Assembly (NCBI GenBank): GCA_023150295.1
Contig: JAKLLE010000005.1
Span: forward strand, 1 to 64,000
Reading direction: 5' to 3'
DNA length: 64,000 bases
Origin: Giesbergeria sp.
GTDB taxonomy: Bacteria > Pseudomonadota > Gammaproteobacteria > Burkholderiales > Burkholderiaceae_C
Shown here: positions 18,542 through 27,669 of the stretch, in pieces
Numbering within the stretch: position 1 is the first letter of the stretch
How the letters are laid out: every line of letters starts with the position of its first letter
Notes under the pieces: generated by a model
Told to the model about the DNA's origin: nothing
The model's input: only the letters and a program-made list of their open reading frames with translations
The model's database searches: none
Program-made: the position numbers and the translations under genes

Positions 18542-20152
18542 TCACCCCCCCGCATCGCGTCGATGCACACTCCCCGGCTCGCGCTCGAACGCCTCCATCA
18601 AGAAGCGGTCCTGCGGCTTCTCTGACGCCGTCTTGGGGATTTGTGCCAGTACCTGGATGAAGCCAGGCACCATGCCCGCCTCCAGTTGCTGGCGGCACAC
18701 GGCAAAGAGTTGCCGTGGGTCGAACGCGGCAACGTCCTTGGGTACCACTGCGGCAACGACCTCCTTTTCCCCCGGAGCAAGCTGCGCACTTGCAACACCA
18801 TAGACATACACGTCATCGACCAGACCTGACTCGGCGATGGCCTTTTCGATGAAGGCCGTGGCGATGAACTCACCGTTGCGCCGGATACCGCTACCCTTGC
18901 GGTAATCGAAGTAAAGCCAGCCCTCCGCATCCTCGTGCACCACGTCGCCCATGTGCAGCCAACCGCCAGCGCACTTGTGATGCGACGCCTCGGGGTTTCC
19001 AAAGTACTCCACGGCGAAGGGCTCGCCACTGGCATGGCGAAACAGCAACTCGCCCTGCTGGCCACGCGGCACATCGTTGCCTGCCTCGTCCACGATGCGA
19101 TGGCGCAGTGTTGGCGGCGGCTTGCCGATGCTGCCCACAGGCCCCTGGCCGGGGTGGTTGAAGGTGAGTCCACCTTCGGCCGCGCCGTAGAACTCCAGGA
19201 TCTGTACGCCGAAACGCTGCTGGAACTGCCGCCAGATGGCGGCAGGCATGCCCGCCGAGATAACGAAGCGCACCGGATTGTCGGCATCGTCCGCGCGCGG
19301 TGGCTCGGCATAGACTGCCGTGGTCATTCCACCCAGCAGCGTGAAGCTCGTGGCGCCGTATTTGCGCGTGATGTCCCACAGGCGGGACTTGGTAAAGCGC
19401 CGCGAGAGCACGCAACGCAGGCGGCAGGCCAGCGCCGCGCCCAGGGTGATGAGCTGGGCGTTGGCGTGCGTGAGCGACAGGCCCGAGTACAGCACGTCTC
19501 CTTCGCGATAGCCGAACAGACGCAGAGCGAGCAAAGCGGTTTCACAATAGCGCCGATGCGTCAGCACGATGCCTTTGGGGTCACCCGTCGTGCCAGAAGT
19601 AAAGATCAGCTCCAAAGCACTGTCCGGGCTGGTGGTGCCGATGGTCAGCTCTGGTACCGCCAGTGGCGCGGCGGCTTCCCAGTCCACCACTCCACTGTAA
19701 GCCGCGAGCGGCTGCTCGCCCTCATCAGTGGCGAAGGCCAGCACCCAGCGCACGCCGCTCAAGCGGGGTCGCAGAGGCTGCAAGTGGGGTAGCGCGTAGT
19801 CGGCAGCGAAGACGGCGCAGCACTGACTGCTGGTGAGCAGAAACTGCAGCTTGTCGCCCTTGGTGCGTGCGTCGATGGGTACCACGGCCACACCCAAGAT
19901 GCTCGCGGCCACCATGGCCTCAACGAACTCTACATGGTTGGCCATAAGCAAGGCCACACGTTCCCCAGAAGCAATGCCCAGGTCCTGCATGACCCGCGCC
20001 ATGCGCTGGCCGTTGTCCCAGAGCTGGCGGTAGCTGCGCACCTCGTCCGGGCGCGTTCCTCCGCCCTCGACGGTGAGCACTTGGAAGTCCGGCAGTTCGG
20101 CCGCGCGGTTCGCGACCATGCCGGCGAAGATGTTGTCGGGGTAAAGACTCAT
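18542..20152 (-). CDS. AMP-dependent acyl-CoA synthetase/ligase
   Basis: 536 residues of the ANL adenylating superfamily, activating a carboxylic acid to its CoA thioester. P-loop-like A3 motif FTSGTTGDPKGIVLTH (about 190), A5 motif LEFYGAAEG (about 325), A7/A8 around MGDVVHEDAEGWLYF and DYRKGSGIRRNGEF, and catalytic Lys in PKTASEKPQDR near the C-terminus. AGGAG lies upstream of the ATG. It resembles crotonobetaine/cyclohexanecarboxylate-type ligases more than long-chain FadD; the substrate is not deducible. It lies 15 bases after the thiolase gene and is almost certainly cotranscribed. Confidence 0.9.
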   Translation of the reverse strand: MSLYPDNIFAGMVANRAAELPDFQVLTVEGGGTRPDEVRSYRQLWDNGQRMARVMQDLGIASGERVALLMANHVEFVEAMVAASILGVAVVPIDARTKGDKLQFLLTSSQCCAVFAADYALPHLQPLRPRLSGVRWVLAFATDEGEQPLAAYSGVVDWEAAAPLAVPELTIGTTSPDSALELIFTSGTTGDPKGIVLTHRRYCETALLALRLFGYREGDVLYSGLSLTHANAQLITLGAALACRLRCVLSRRFTKSRLWDITRKYGATSFTLLGGMTTAVYAEPPRADDADNPVRFVISAGMPAAIWRQFQQRFGVQILEFYGAAEGGLTFNHPGQGPVGSIGKPPPTLRHRIVDEAGNDVPRGQQGELLFRHASGEPFAVEYFGNPEASHHKCAGGWLHMGDVVHEDAEGWLYFDYRKGSGIRRNGEFIATAFIEKAIAESGLVDDVYVYGVASAQLAPGEKEVVAAVVPKDVAAFDPRQLFAVCRQQLEAGMVPGFIQVLAQIPKTASEKPQDRFLMEAFEREPGSVHRRDAGG

Positions 20153-20167
20153 CCTGTGTACTCCTGT

Positions 20168-21406
20168 TCAGCGCCCCAGCAGCGTGAGGCAGGCCACGGC
20201 CTCTTCCACGCCAGCGAGCCCACCGCCGTTTTCCGCCAGCGCGATGCGAGCACCCGGCACCTGGCGCGCTCCGGCTTCGCCACGCAACTGCGCGACCAGT
20301 TCGAACACCTGCCCCAGCCCCGTCGCACCGATAGGGTGGCCCTTGCTCTCCAGCCCCCCCGAGGGGTTGATGGGGATGGACCCGCCCAGGCTCGTATCGC
20401 CACGCTCGGCCGCCGGACCGCCCTGCCCAGGGGGCACCAGGCCCAGCAGCTCCGACTGCAGGATCTCGCCTATCGCCGTCGCGTCGTGCACCTCGGCCAC
20501 GCCCACGTCCTGCGGTGCCACGCCCGCCTGTTCGTAGAGCCGGTGCGATGCCTTGCGCACCAGGTGGTTCTCCAGATCCATCGCCTCGCGCTCACTGCCG
20601 GTTTGCAACACGCAGGCCAGTACCCGCACCGCTCGGCGTGCATCGCCTTGCAGTCGCTTGAGGCCTGCAGCGCTGCAGACAATGGCGGCAGCGGCGCCAT
20701 CACTCACCGGCGAGCACATGGGCAGCGTGAGCGGGTAGCTGATAGGCGGCGCGGCCAGCACCTGCTGCACGCTCAGTGCTTCCCGGTACTGCGCCAAAGG
20801 GTTGTGTACCGAATGCGCATGGTTCTTCGCCGCCACCGCCGCGAACTGCTGCTGCGTGGTGCCAAAGATGTCCATGTGCAGGCGCCCCATGGCGGCGTAA
20901 ATGTCCATGAACACGCTGTAGGGTCGCGGCGACTGGCTGCCCGGCGGTGGCATGACGCCTTCACCCATGGCCAGCAGGCGCGCCCGGCCGGCCTCGGTGT
21001 CATGCACGTCCCAGGCGCCGTCGAAGGCGGCAAACATGCGTGCCTTGTCTTCACTCCACATCTTCTCGGCACCCACGGCGAGCACAATGTCGGCCGCGCC
21101 GCTGCGCACATGCTGCACGGCCAGATGCAGCGCCGTGCTGGCACTGGCACAGGCGTTCTCCACATTGACAACGGGAATGCCTTCCACACCCATGGCGCGC
21201 AGCGCGAGTTGCCCGCGCACCATGTGCTGGCCTTCCATGTGGCCCTGCGTGGCATTGGAGAAATAAGCCGCCTGCAGTTGCCGGGCGCTACAGCCCGCAT
21301 CCTGCAGCGCGGTGGTGACGGCCTGGCGCGTGAGGTCTTTCACGCTCCATTGCGGGTGCCGGCCAAACGGCGTCATGCCAACGCCGGCGATATAGATCGG
21401 TTCCAC
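20168..21406 (-). CDS. Thiolase family protein (SCP-x type)
   Basis: 412 residues. Nucleophilic Cys in VENACASASTAL (about residue 90) and C-terminal GGLESKGHPIGATG with the catalytic His. The second C-terminal Cys of classical thiolases is replaced by a Gly-rich segment (LAENGGG), as in the lipid-transfer/SCP-x-like subfamily that cleaves branched or sterol side-chain beta-ketoacyl-CoAs. That subfamily assignment, and hence a bulky substrate, is inferred. A palindromic repeat (copy C) lies between this gene and the upstream reductase gene. Confidence 0.88.
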   Translation of the reverse strand: MEPIYIAGVGMTPFGRHPQWSVKDLTRQAVTTALQDAGCSARQLQAAYFSNATQGHMEGQHMVRGQLALRAMGVEGIPVVNVENACASASTALHLAVQHVRSGAADIVLAVGAEKMWSEDKARMFAAFDGAWDVHDTEAGRARLLAMGEGVMPPPGSQSPRPYSVFMDIYAAMGRLHMDIFGTTQQQFAAVAAKNHAHSVHNPLAQYREALSVQQVLAAPPISYPLTLPMCSPVSDGAAAAIVCSAAGLKRLQGDARRAVRVLACVLQTGSEREAMDLENHLVRKASHRLYEQAGVAPQDVGVAEVHDATAIGEILQSELLGLVPPGQGGPAAERGDTSLGGSIPINPSGGLESKGHPIGATGLGQVFELVAQLRGEAGARQVPGARIALAENGGGLAGVEEAVACLTLLGR

Positions 21407-21420
21407 GGGATGCTCCCCGA

Positions 21421-21482
21421 ATATTTATGAAATATGCATCAAGCGCTTATCCATAAAGCGCTAGATGCTATTAATACAGGAG
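21421..21482. repeat. Dispersed palindromic repeat, copy C
   Basis: GCATCAAGCGCTT (21436-21448) and AAGCGCTAGATGC (21456-21468) are complementary except at one position, with a 7-base loop. A/T-rich flanks TATTTATGAAATAT and CTATTAATACAGGAGCA match the family ends. It lies between the thiolase start and the stop of the saccharopine-dehydrogenase-like gene, within the predicted transcript. Confidence 0.8.
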
Positions 21483-21484
21483 CA

Positions 21485-22600
21485 TTACTGGTGTTTGACT
21501 TCCCAGGAAAGGTAGCCCTCGTCCGCCTGCGCCGCAAGCAACTGGCGCGCGCCCAGAATGCGCGCGCCCGAGCCGAAGCCCACAGCCTTGAGCTGCTTGC
21601 CCAGCACGCGCTGTGCCGCCTCGGCCGCGAACACGCCCGTTTGTGAGTAGGCGCAACTGCCACGCAGGATGACGCTGACAGACTGCGTGTTGCCACGCGC
21701 CTGGCACGACACCATCCCACGATGCAGCTCTGGTGTCTCGCGCGGGGGTTCAACCTGCGTCACCTGCTGACCGATGGTGTTGGTTACCTGCTCCTGCGCT
21801 GCGGCATCCAGGTGGCGATAGTCCTTTTCAAACTGCTGCAAGATGCCTAGCACGGACATCATCATTTCCTGGTTGCCGAGGGCAAACAGCACCTGGCAGT
21901 TCTTGACCCGCGCATCGCCGTGGTACCACACAGGCTCACCCGCACCGCCCCAGGGCATGCCTTTCAAGACGCGATGCACGCCGGGCACAGACACGTCGTA
22001 CGCCTGCGCCCAGGGCCACTGCACTAGTTCGCCGTTCTGCAGGTAGTACATGGGCTTGGTGCACATGCGCAGGAACGACATGGTCGAGGCCACGCTGATT
22101 TGGGCATCGCCGTAGTACATCAGATCCAGCGAGTCGATACCTGGGGTTTCCAGTGCGATTTCTGCGGCAATCGCACCTTCGGTCCACATATAGGAATTGG
22201 CCGGGCACAACGCCAGTTCCTTGCGTTCAAAGGCAGCGCCATACTCTTTCTGCAGGAACAGCATCCAGTCGGTTTCACCCGTGGTGTCAAAGTAGTGGCA
22301 GCCTGCGTCCAGGGCGGCCTGTACCACCGGCTCACCCAGTTGCATGAAGGGCCCGACAATGTTCAGGACCAGTTTTTTGCCACGCAGCAATTCCGTCAGG
22401 CTGGCTCGGTCATGCGCCACGCCCACGCACTGGTAGTCATGGCCTTCGAGTTCGGGAATCTTGGCCATCTCGGCCTGCAGGCGCGCGGCGTTGCGTCCAG
22501 CGGCAATGAAGGGAATGCCGCGCTGCGCGAGCTTCCACGCGGCAAGCTTTCCGGTGTAGCCACTGGCGCCGTACAGAACGACTTGGTATTGCGATGCCAT
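21485..22600 (-). CDS. Saccharopine dehydrogenase-like NAD(P)-binding oxidoreductase
   Basis: 371 residues. N-terminal Rossmann motif VLYGASGYTGKLAAW (about 8-22), then AAGRNAARL, and LNIVGPFMQLGEPVV with HYFDTTGE. This is the pattern of the saccharopine dehydrogenase/trans-acting enoyl reductase family. It is not a lysine-pathway enzyme by context: it lies between an acyl-CoA dehydrogenase and a thiolase, which suggests reduction of an unsaturated or keto acyl intermediate. The last residues are encoded next to repeat copy C. Confidence 0.8.
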   Translation of the reverse strand: MASQYQVVLYGASGYTGKLAAWKLAQRGIPFIAAGRNAARLQAEMAKIPELEGHDYQCVGVAHDRASLTELLRGKKLVLNIVGPFMQLGEPVVQAALDAGCHYFDTTGETDWMLFLQKEYGAAFERKELALCPANSYMWTEGAIAAEIALETPGIDSLDLMYYGDAQISVASTMSFLRMCTKPMYYLQNGELVQWPWAQAYDVSVPGVHRVLKGMPWGGAGEPVWYHGDARVKNCQVLFALGNQEMMMSVLGILQQFEKDYRHLDAAAQEQVTNTIGQQVTQVEPPRETPELHRGMVSCQARGNTQSVSVILRGSCAYSQTGVFAAEAAQRVLGKQLKAVGFGSGARILGARQLLAAQADEGYLSWEVKHQ

Positions 22601-22630
22601 GGTGATGTCTCCTTGTGGGTTGGATGGGGG

Positions 22631-23866
22631 TCAGAACAGTTCGGGGTTCATCAAGTGGTAGCCGCCCTTGATAGCGAGGATTTCGTTGCAGCCGTCCTCG
22701 ATGAGCGAGGCACGCGCATCGCGCAGGATTTTTTCCACTGGGTAATCGCGTGCCAGGCCGTTGCCACCGTGCATCTGCACTGATTCACTGGCTACCTCGA
22801 ACGCCGTCTGCGTCGCAGTCACCTTGGCAGCCATGGCAGCCTGCAAAGCCATGGCCGGAGCCTGGAAGTTGTAATGCAGCACCCGGCGCGAAAGCGCGCA
22901 TGCCGCCTCCACCTTGCGGAACATGTGGAACAGCCGGTGCGCCACCACTTGATGACGGATGATGGGCACGCCACCCGCCTTGCGCTCATGCGCATAGGTC
23001 ACTGCCAAGTCATAGGCCGCACGCGCGCAGCCGGTGAAGATGGCCGACATCAAACCGTTGGCCAGCGTGTGCACCAGATAGGTGGCTTGCTGGTACTGTT
23101 CTGGGCCGGCCAGCAGGTGCTCACGCGACAGGCGCACGTTGTCGAAATAGATCTCGCCCTGGTTGAGCGCACGCTGACCCATTTTGTCAAGCGGCTTGCC
23201 GCGTGTAATGCCGGGCGTGTCCATGGGCACGATGACCACGGCCCCATTGCGCGTGTCCGGCCCGCTGCCGGCATCGCACGCGGCGTAGAGAATGCCCACT
23301 TGGCCGATGGTGCCGTTGGACACCCAGGCCGACTTCTGTCCGGTGATGACGAGCTCGTCGCCCTTCAACGTCACCACGCAATTGGGCCGCCCGTACTCAC
23401 CCTGGGGGTGGAAGATCATGCGCGCCGGATCCAGCGCGTCGCTGCCATGGTCGGGCTCCGTGATCATCCAGCAGCCCAGCTTGGCATCCGTGGCGATGTT
23501 GCGGCAGAACGCATTGCCCAGAATGGCGCTGATCATGGCCGGAATCAGCCCCGCGCCGATGGAGATCGCCAGGCCCGCGTCGCCCCAGCCCAGTTCCTCG
23601 AACAATATCGCCATGGTGCGGGAGCGGTCGAAGGGATCCATGGCAAGCAAGTCATCCACGCCGAAGCCAAGCGCGGCGAACTGACCGTACACGCCCCACA
23701 GTGGCGAACCAGGTGCAATCACCTCCTCAGGAACCATGCGATCGAGTTCCCGCCCCACGGGGCGCAGGACCTCGCGGGCAAAGCGCCGCACGGTAGCCTG
23801 GATGGCTGCTGCAGTGTCGGAAAAATCGGGCTCGGCGCCCAGGGGCGTCAACGGAACATAGGCCAT
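22631..23866 (-). CDS. Acyl-CoA dehydrogenase
   Basis: FAD-dependent alpha,beta-dehydrogenation of an acyl-CoA. 411 residues from MAYVPLTPLG; AAAGGAGA directly upstream of this ATG decides the start. FAD/substrate motif [14 protein letters not shown] (about 150), WVSNGTIGQ, and C-terminal QMHGGNGLARDYPVEKILRDARA. The usual catalytic Glu near the C-terminus could be the Glu in LIEDGCNEILAI. First gene of the minus-strand cluster, sharing its promoter region with the divergent LAL regulator. Confidence 0.92.
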   Translation of the reverse strand: MAYVPLTPLGAEPDFSDTAAAIQATVRRFAREVLRPVGRELDRMVPEEVIAPGSPLWGVYGQFAALGFGVDDLLAMDPFDRSRTMAILFEELGWGDAGLAISIGAGLIPAMISAILGNAFCRNIATDAKLGCWMITEPDHGSDALDPARMIFHPQGEYGRPNCVVTLKGDELVITGQKSAWVSNGTIGQVGILYAACDAGSGPDTRNGAVVIVPMDTPGITRGKPLDKMGQRALNQGEIYFDNVRLSREHLLAGPEQYQQATYLVHTLANGLMSAIFTGCARAAYDLAVTYAHERKAGGVPIIRHQVVAHRLFHMFRKVEAACALSRRVLHYNFQAPAMALQAAMAAKVTATQTAFEVASESVQMHGGNGLARDYPVEKILRDARASLIEDGCNEILAIKGGYHLMNPELF

Positions 23867-23931
23867 GTGAGTCTCCTTTGGTCTGTGGAAAAATCTTGTG
23901 TCGCCACTGTAGAAATCGCGTACCGCCAAGG

Positions 23932-23986
23932 CCATCCCCCAGTCGGTGTGGCGTTGGAACGCCAATGGGGGATGGCATGGGGGATG
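23932..23986. promoter_or_regulatory. Nested palindromic operator in the divergent promoter region
   Basis: CCATCCCCCA (23932-23941) pairs perfectly with TGGGGGATGG (23966-23975). Between them is a second palindrome TGGCGTT-GG-AACGCCA (23949-23964). TGGGGGATG recurs at 23978-23986. The site lies in the 180-bp gap between the acyl-CoA dehydrogenase start and the LAL regulator start, the natural place for a regulator binding site. Function inferred from position and symmetry only. Confidence 0.55.
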
Positions 23987-24046
23987 TGGCGGGTGATGGG
24001 GCAAGCCCTCTCACGGCCATCGCTGGGCGCTGGCTAGACTCGCGGC

Positions 24047-26746
24047 ATGCCCAGCAGCACATCGGACACGTTTCTCCGTACCAAGATCAGGGTGATGCGG
24101 CCACCTCCCGGCACCATTGCACGCCTGCGCCTGGACGAAGCGCGCGCCGAAGCGCTCCAAATGCGGCTGGTCACGCTCACGGCCCCTGGCGGCTTTGGCA
24201 AGAGCACCCTGGCGGCCACCTGGGTAGCGCATTGGCAGACACAGGGACACCACTGCACGTGGCTGAGCCTGTCGCAGGACGACGACGAACCCGCACGCTT
24301 CCTGCACAGCCTGACGCAGGCCCTGCAGCGCCTGGGTCAGGGCGTGGGAGATGCCGCCCTCGCCCTGTTGCAGGGACGAGCGCTGGCGGCACCGCGTGCC
24401 GTGGTGTCGTTACTGCTCAACGACCTGGAGTCCTTCGACGGTGAGGCCGTTCTGGTACTGGACGACTACCATTGGCTGCACGAGCCCGCCATCCACGAAG
24501 CGATGGCGTTCCTCATCAATCACGCGCCACCCCAGTTCCACCTCGTGATCACCTCGCGTGTGGCGCCCCCGCTTGCCCTGGCCCGACTGCGCGCCCACGG
24601 GCAGTGGCTCGACGTGGATGCAGCTGCGCTGCGCTTCGACGAGGAGGAAACCACACGCTTCCTGGCCTCGGCCTGCGCACTGGCGCCCACGCCGGAGCAA
24701 TCCGCGCGGCTCCATGCCGGCACCGAGGGCTGGGCGGCGGCCCTGCGTCTGGCCGCGCTCGGCCAAAGCCTCACCGGTGCCTACGATACCGACGGCACGC
24801 GGAGCAGCTCATCGGTCTTCGCGACCCTGTTCGAGGATTTGCTGGAGAGCCTGCCGCCGCCCACCGTGCGCTTCATGGCGCAGACTGCGGTGCTCGAACG
24901 CATCCACCCCGACTTGTGCGATGCAGTATGTGACAGCAACGATAGCGCCGCCCAGATCTCCGTGCTGTTGCAATACCACCTGCTGACCGAGCCTATGGAC
25001 GGCGAAGGCCGATGGCTGCGCTACCATCTGCTGCTGCGTGAACACCTGCTCGCCAACGTAGCCCAGCGTCTGGGCGTGGACCCGCGAATGATGCACCAAC
25101 GGGCGGCACACTGGTTCGCCAACCAAGGGGCGTGGACCGATGCAGTACGCCACGCCCTGCAGGCAGGCGACAGCCGCCAGGCCATTGCGTGGCTGGCGCA
25201 CTGCTGCATGTCGCTGGTGAAGTCAGGTGACCTGTTGACACTGCTCGGCTGGCGCCGGCAACTGCCGCCGGAACTTTTACATACACAACCTCAAGTGCAA
25301 CTCGCCGTTGCCTGGGGACTGGCACTCGCCATGCGCTTCGCGGAAGCGGCACCCTTGTTGGACGAAATTGAGCACGCCGCGCAGCAGACGCTTGAAGGCC
25401 AGGCCCTGCACGACACACTGGGCGAATGCTTGGCAATCCGTGCCGTCAATGTCGCGCTGCAGGACGATTCCCTACAGGCCCACGCCATCGCACAGCAGTG
25501 GCACGCACACGGCCACGCTGGTGACGCCTTCACACGCAACGTCATGTCCAACGTCATGCGCTACGTGTATTGGAAAAGCGGCGATCTGGTGCGGGTGTAC
25601 GAGCAACCCTGGGTGGCTACCCCGCCCGACGACGAACAGCAGATTGCATTCTCAACGGTATACCGACAGGCACTGCTGGGCTGCATAGAACTGCAGAAAG
25701 GGCGCCTGGGCCTGGCCGAACGCCATGCCCGCGAAGCACTGCGCTGCGCCCACAGCCATGGCGGCGCGCACTCGGTGTCCATGGCATTGGCCGCACCGCT
25801 GATGGCGATGCTGCACTACCAGCAGGGCCGATCCGCGGAAGCCGAAAGACTCCTCACCCCGCTCTTGCCACTGATTGACAACACCGCTATGCATGAGGCA
25901 CTTGCCCAGGCCTACCAAGTGCTGGTGAATACGGCGTACCTGCAAGAGCAGCACGGCCGAGCCTTTGAGTTGTTGGAACGAGCCGAGGCCATGGGCTACA
26001 ACCGAGGCTGGGATCGGCTGGTAGGCACGATGTTGCTCGACCGCATCCGCCTCCTGGTCTTTGAAAGGCGACTCGACGAGGCCAATGCCACCGCCATACG
26101 GATCCAGCGCCTGGCAAGCCAAGCACAAACCGATCCACCCTGTGCCCGCGCGGATCTGCTGGTGCTACGCGATATTGCGTCGGCCCGAATTGCCTTGGCC
26201 AACCAGCGGATCAACGAGGCTCGGTCCATATTTTCCAGCCTGTTGCAGGCAGCGCAGGCGTCATCGCAGGATTTGCGTGCCCTGCAGATTGGGACCTGCC
26301 TGGCCATTGCCCACATGGCTGGGGGAGAACAAGAGGCATGCTTCGCACAACTGCGCACCACCCTACAGGGAGCACAGCGTAGCGGCGCCCTGCGCAGCGT
26401 ACTCGATGAAGGCGACGAACTGTACAGCCTGCTACCACGCTTCCTGGTCTCCCGGGAGTGCGATGGCGAATTGGCCGACTACGTGCGCGGCCTCATAGCG
26501 ACCACCCACACAGGCCATGGTGCCGCCGCCGAAACGCGCAGCATGTTAACCAGGCGCGAAATTCGGGTTATCGAACTCGTCGAACAGGGCCGCTCCAACA
26601 AGGACATCGCGCGCTCCATGAACATCTCTGCAGAGACGGTGAAGACCCACCTGAAAAATATCTTCGAAAAGCTGGGCGTGCAACACAGATCACAGGCCGT
26701 CTTGATGGCGCGCTCGCTAGGATTGATGGCAGACCACCCCTTGTAG
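24047..26746 (+). CDS. LAL-family (MalT-like) LuxR transcriptional regulator
   Basis: 899 residues, typical for a large ATP-binding LuxR regulator. Walker A APGGFGKST (about 46-54), Walker B VLVLDDYH (about 137), a long helical TPR-like middle region, and a C-terminal LuxR helix-turn-helix. The HTH runs LTRREIRVIELVEQGRSNKD, ending in TVKTHLKNIFEKLGV (about 835-880). Such proteins are ATP-dependent activators responding to a small inducer. It is transcribed divergently from the acyl-CoA dehydrogenase cluster and is most simply its activator. The inducer would be the pathway substrate or an intermediate. Confidence 0.93.
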   Translation: MPSSTSDTFLRTKIRVMRPPPGTIARLRLDEARAEALQMRLVTLTAPGGFGKSTLAATWVAHWQTQGHHCTWLSLSQDDDEPARFLHSLTQALQRLGQGVGDAALALLQGRALAAPRAVVSLLLNDLESFDGEAVLVLDDYHWLHEPAIHEAMAFLINHAPPQFHLVITSRVAPPLALARLRAHGQWLDVDAAALRFDEEETTRFLASACALAPTPEQSARLHAGTEGWAAALRLAALGQSLTGAYDTDGTRSSSSVFATLFEDLLESLPPPTVRFMAQTAVLERIHPDLCDAVCDSNDSAAQISVLLQYHLLTEPMDGEGRWLRYHLLLREHLLANVAQRLGVDPRMMHQRAAHWFANQGAWTDAVRHALQAGDSRQAIAWLAHCCMSLVKSGDLLTLLGWRRQLPPELLHTQPQVQLAVAWGLALAMRFAEAAPLLDEIEHAAQQTLEGQALHDTLGECLAIRAVNVALQDDSLQAHAIAQQWHAHGHAGDAFTRNVMSNVMRYVYWKSGDLVRVYEQPWVATPPDDEQQIAFSTVYRQALLGCIELQKGRLGLAERHAREALRCAHSHGGAHSVSMALAAPLMAMLHYQQGRSAEAERLLTPLLPLIDNTAMHEALAQAYQVLVNTAYLQEQHGRAFELLERAEAMGYNRGWDRLVGTMLLDRIRLLVFERRLDEANATAIRIQRLASQAQTDPPCARADLLVLRDIASARIALANQRINEARSIFSSLLQAAQASSQDLRALQIGTCLAIAHMAGGEQEACFAQLRTTLQGAQRSGALRSVLDEGDELYSLLPRFLVSRECDGELADYVRGLIATTHTGHGAAAETRSMLTRREIRVIELVEQGRSNKDIARSMNISAETVKTHLKNIFEKLGVQHRSQAVLMARSLGLMADHPL

Positions 26747-26808
26747 GCACCGCGAACCACCCCTACGCGCCATCGCAAGGCCTGGTTCACGAATGGGGGC
26801 GCTGCCCC

Positions 26809-27036
26809 TCAGCGCCGCCGCAGAACGTGGATGTATTCCTCCCCCACCGTCTGCTGCTCCACCAGCTCGTTGCCCGTCTGTTTGGCAAAGGCCTGGAAGT
26901 CGCGCACCGAGCCTGCGTCGGTGGCCAGCACCTTGAGCAGTTCGCCGCTCTCCATGTCGGCCAGGGCCTTCTTGGCCTTGAGGATGGGCAGGGGGCAGTT
27001 CAGGCCCCGGGTGTCGATTTCTTTGTGGGTTTGCAT
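26809..27036 (-). CDS. tusA: TusA/SirA-like sulfur carrier protein
   Basis: 75 residues from MQTHKEIDTRG. The CPxP motif of TusA is present as LNCPLPILKAKKAL (Cys near residue 14); this Cys carries a persulfide in the family. The rest has the beta-alpha-beta pattern (GELLKVLATDAGSVRDFQAF). Members either deliver sulfur for tRNA thiolation or assist other sulfur metabolism. Location four bases after the Nudix gene and near cysM fits a sulfur role. Which TusA subfamily it belongs to is not certain. Confidence 0.88.
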   Translation of the reverse strand: MQTHKEIDTRGLNCPLPILKAKKALADMESGELLKVLATDAGSVRDFQAFAKQTGNELVEQQTVGEEYIHVLRRR

Positions 27037-27040
27037 GGTG

Positions 27041-27610
27041 TCAGTCCTTTGCCGCAGGTTGGTCCAGGCCGCGGCGGCGTTCGGCATTTTCCTCTGCCGT
27101 GAAGAATACTGGCTCGTGGCCACGGGTGCGCAACCAATCGGCCAGCGCGTAGCCTGTGCCCGCAGGCCAGCATTTGAGCTCGTGCAGGTCGAACAGGCGG
27201 TAGTCCACCAGCTCGGGGGATAGCCGCACCTCGCCTTGGGCCACCACATGGTAGGCAATGATGACCTGGTTCATGCGCAGGAATTCATAGGCGCCCACCA
27301 GGGTGCAGGACTGCACGTCGAGGTTGGTTTCTTCCTTGACCTCGCGCGCAATGCCGTCCTGGGGCGACTCGCCCGCCTCCATGAAGCCGGTGATGAGCGC
27401 AAACATCTTGACCGGCCAGGCTGCGTTGCGCGCCAGCAGCACCTTGCCGCCCACCTCGACGATGGCGGCCAGCACCGGGGTGGGATTGTTCCAGTGCGTC
27501 CAGCCGCAGGCGGGGCAGCGCAGGCGCTCTTTGTCGCCACCGTCCTCGGCCTGGGTGAGCAGCGCCAGCGGCGTGGCGCAGTGGGTGCAAAAGCGGGTTT
27601 CGTACTGCAT
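27041..27610 (-). CDS. Nudix hydrolase with N-terminal zinc ribbon
   Basis: 189 residues. Two CxxC pairs (FCTHCA and RCPACGWTHWNN) form a zinc ribbon as in NudC-type NADH pyrophosphatases. The Nudix box reads GFMEAGESPQDGIAREVKEE followed by TN; the final Gly of the consensus is Asn here. It probably hydrolyses a nucleotide diphosphate derivative. The ATG sits at the edge of palindromic repeat copy D (TTTATAGCAATG) with no visible ribosome-binding site, so translation may depend on the repeat sequence. cysM ends just beyond the repeat, and tusA starts four bases downstream. Confidence 0.88.
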   Translation of the reverse strand: MQYETRFCTHCATPLALLTQAEDGGDKERLRCPACGWTHWNNPTPVLAAIVEVGGKVLLARNAAWPVKMFALITGFMEAGESPQDGIAREVKEETNLDVQSCTLVGAYEFLRMNQVIIAYHVVAQGEVRLSPELVDYRLFDLHELKCWPAGTGYALADWLRTRGHEPVFFTAEENAERRRGLDQPAAKD

Positions 27611-27668
27611 TGCTATGATTTTTATAGCTACCAGCGCTTATATTCAGGGCGCTGGAGGCCAATTTTGC
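27611..27668. repeat. Dispersed palindromic repeat, copy D
   Basis: CCAGCGC (27631-27637) and GCGCTGG (27650-27656) form the stem, with A/T-rich TGCTATGATTTTTATAGCT on one side and GGAGGCCAATTTTGCTT on the other. It fills the gap between the cysM stop and the Nudix start. Confidence 0.75.
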
Positions 27669-27669
27669 T

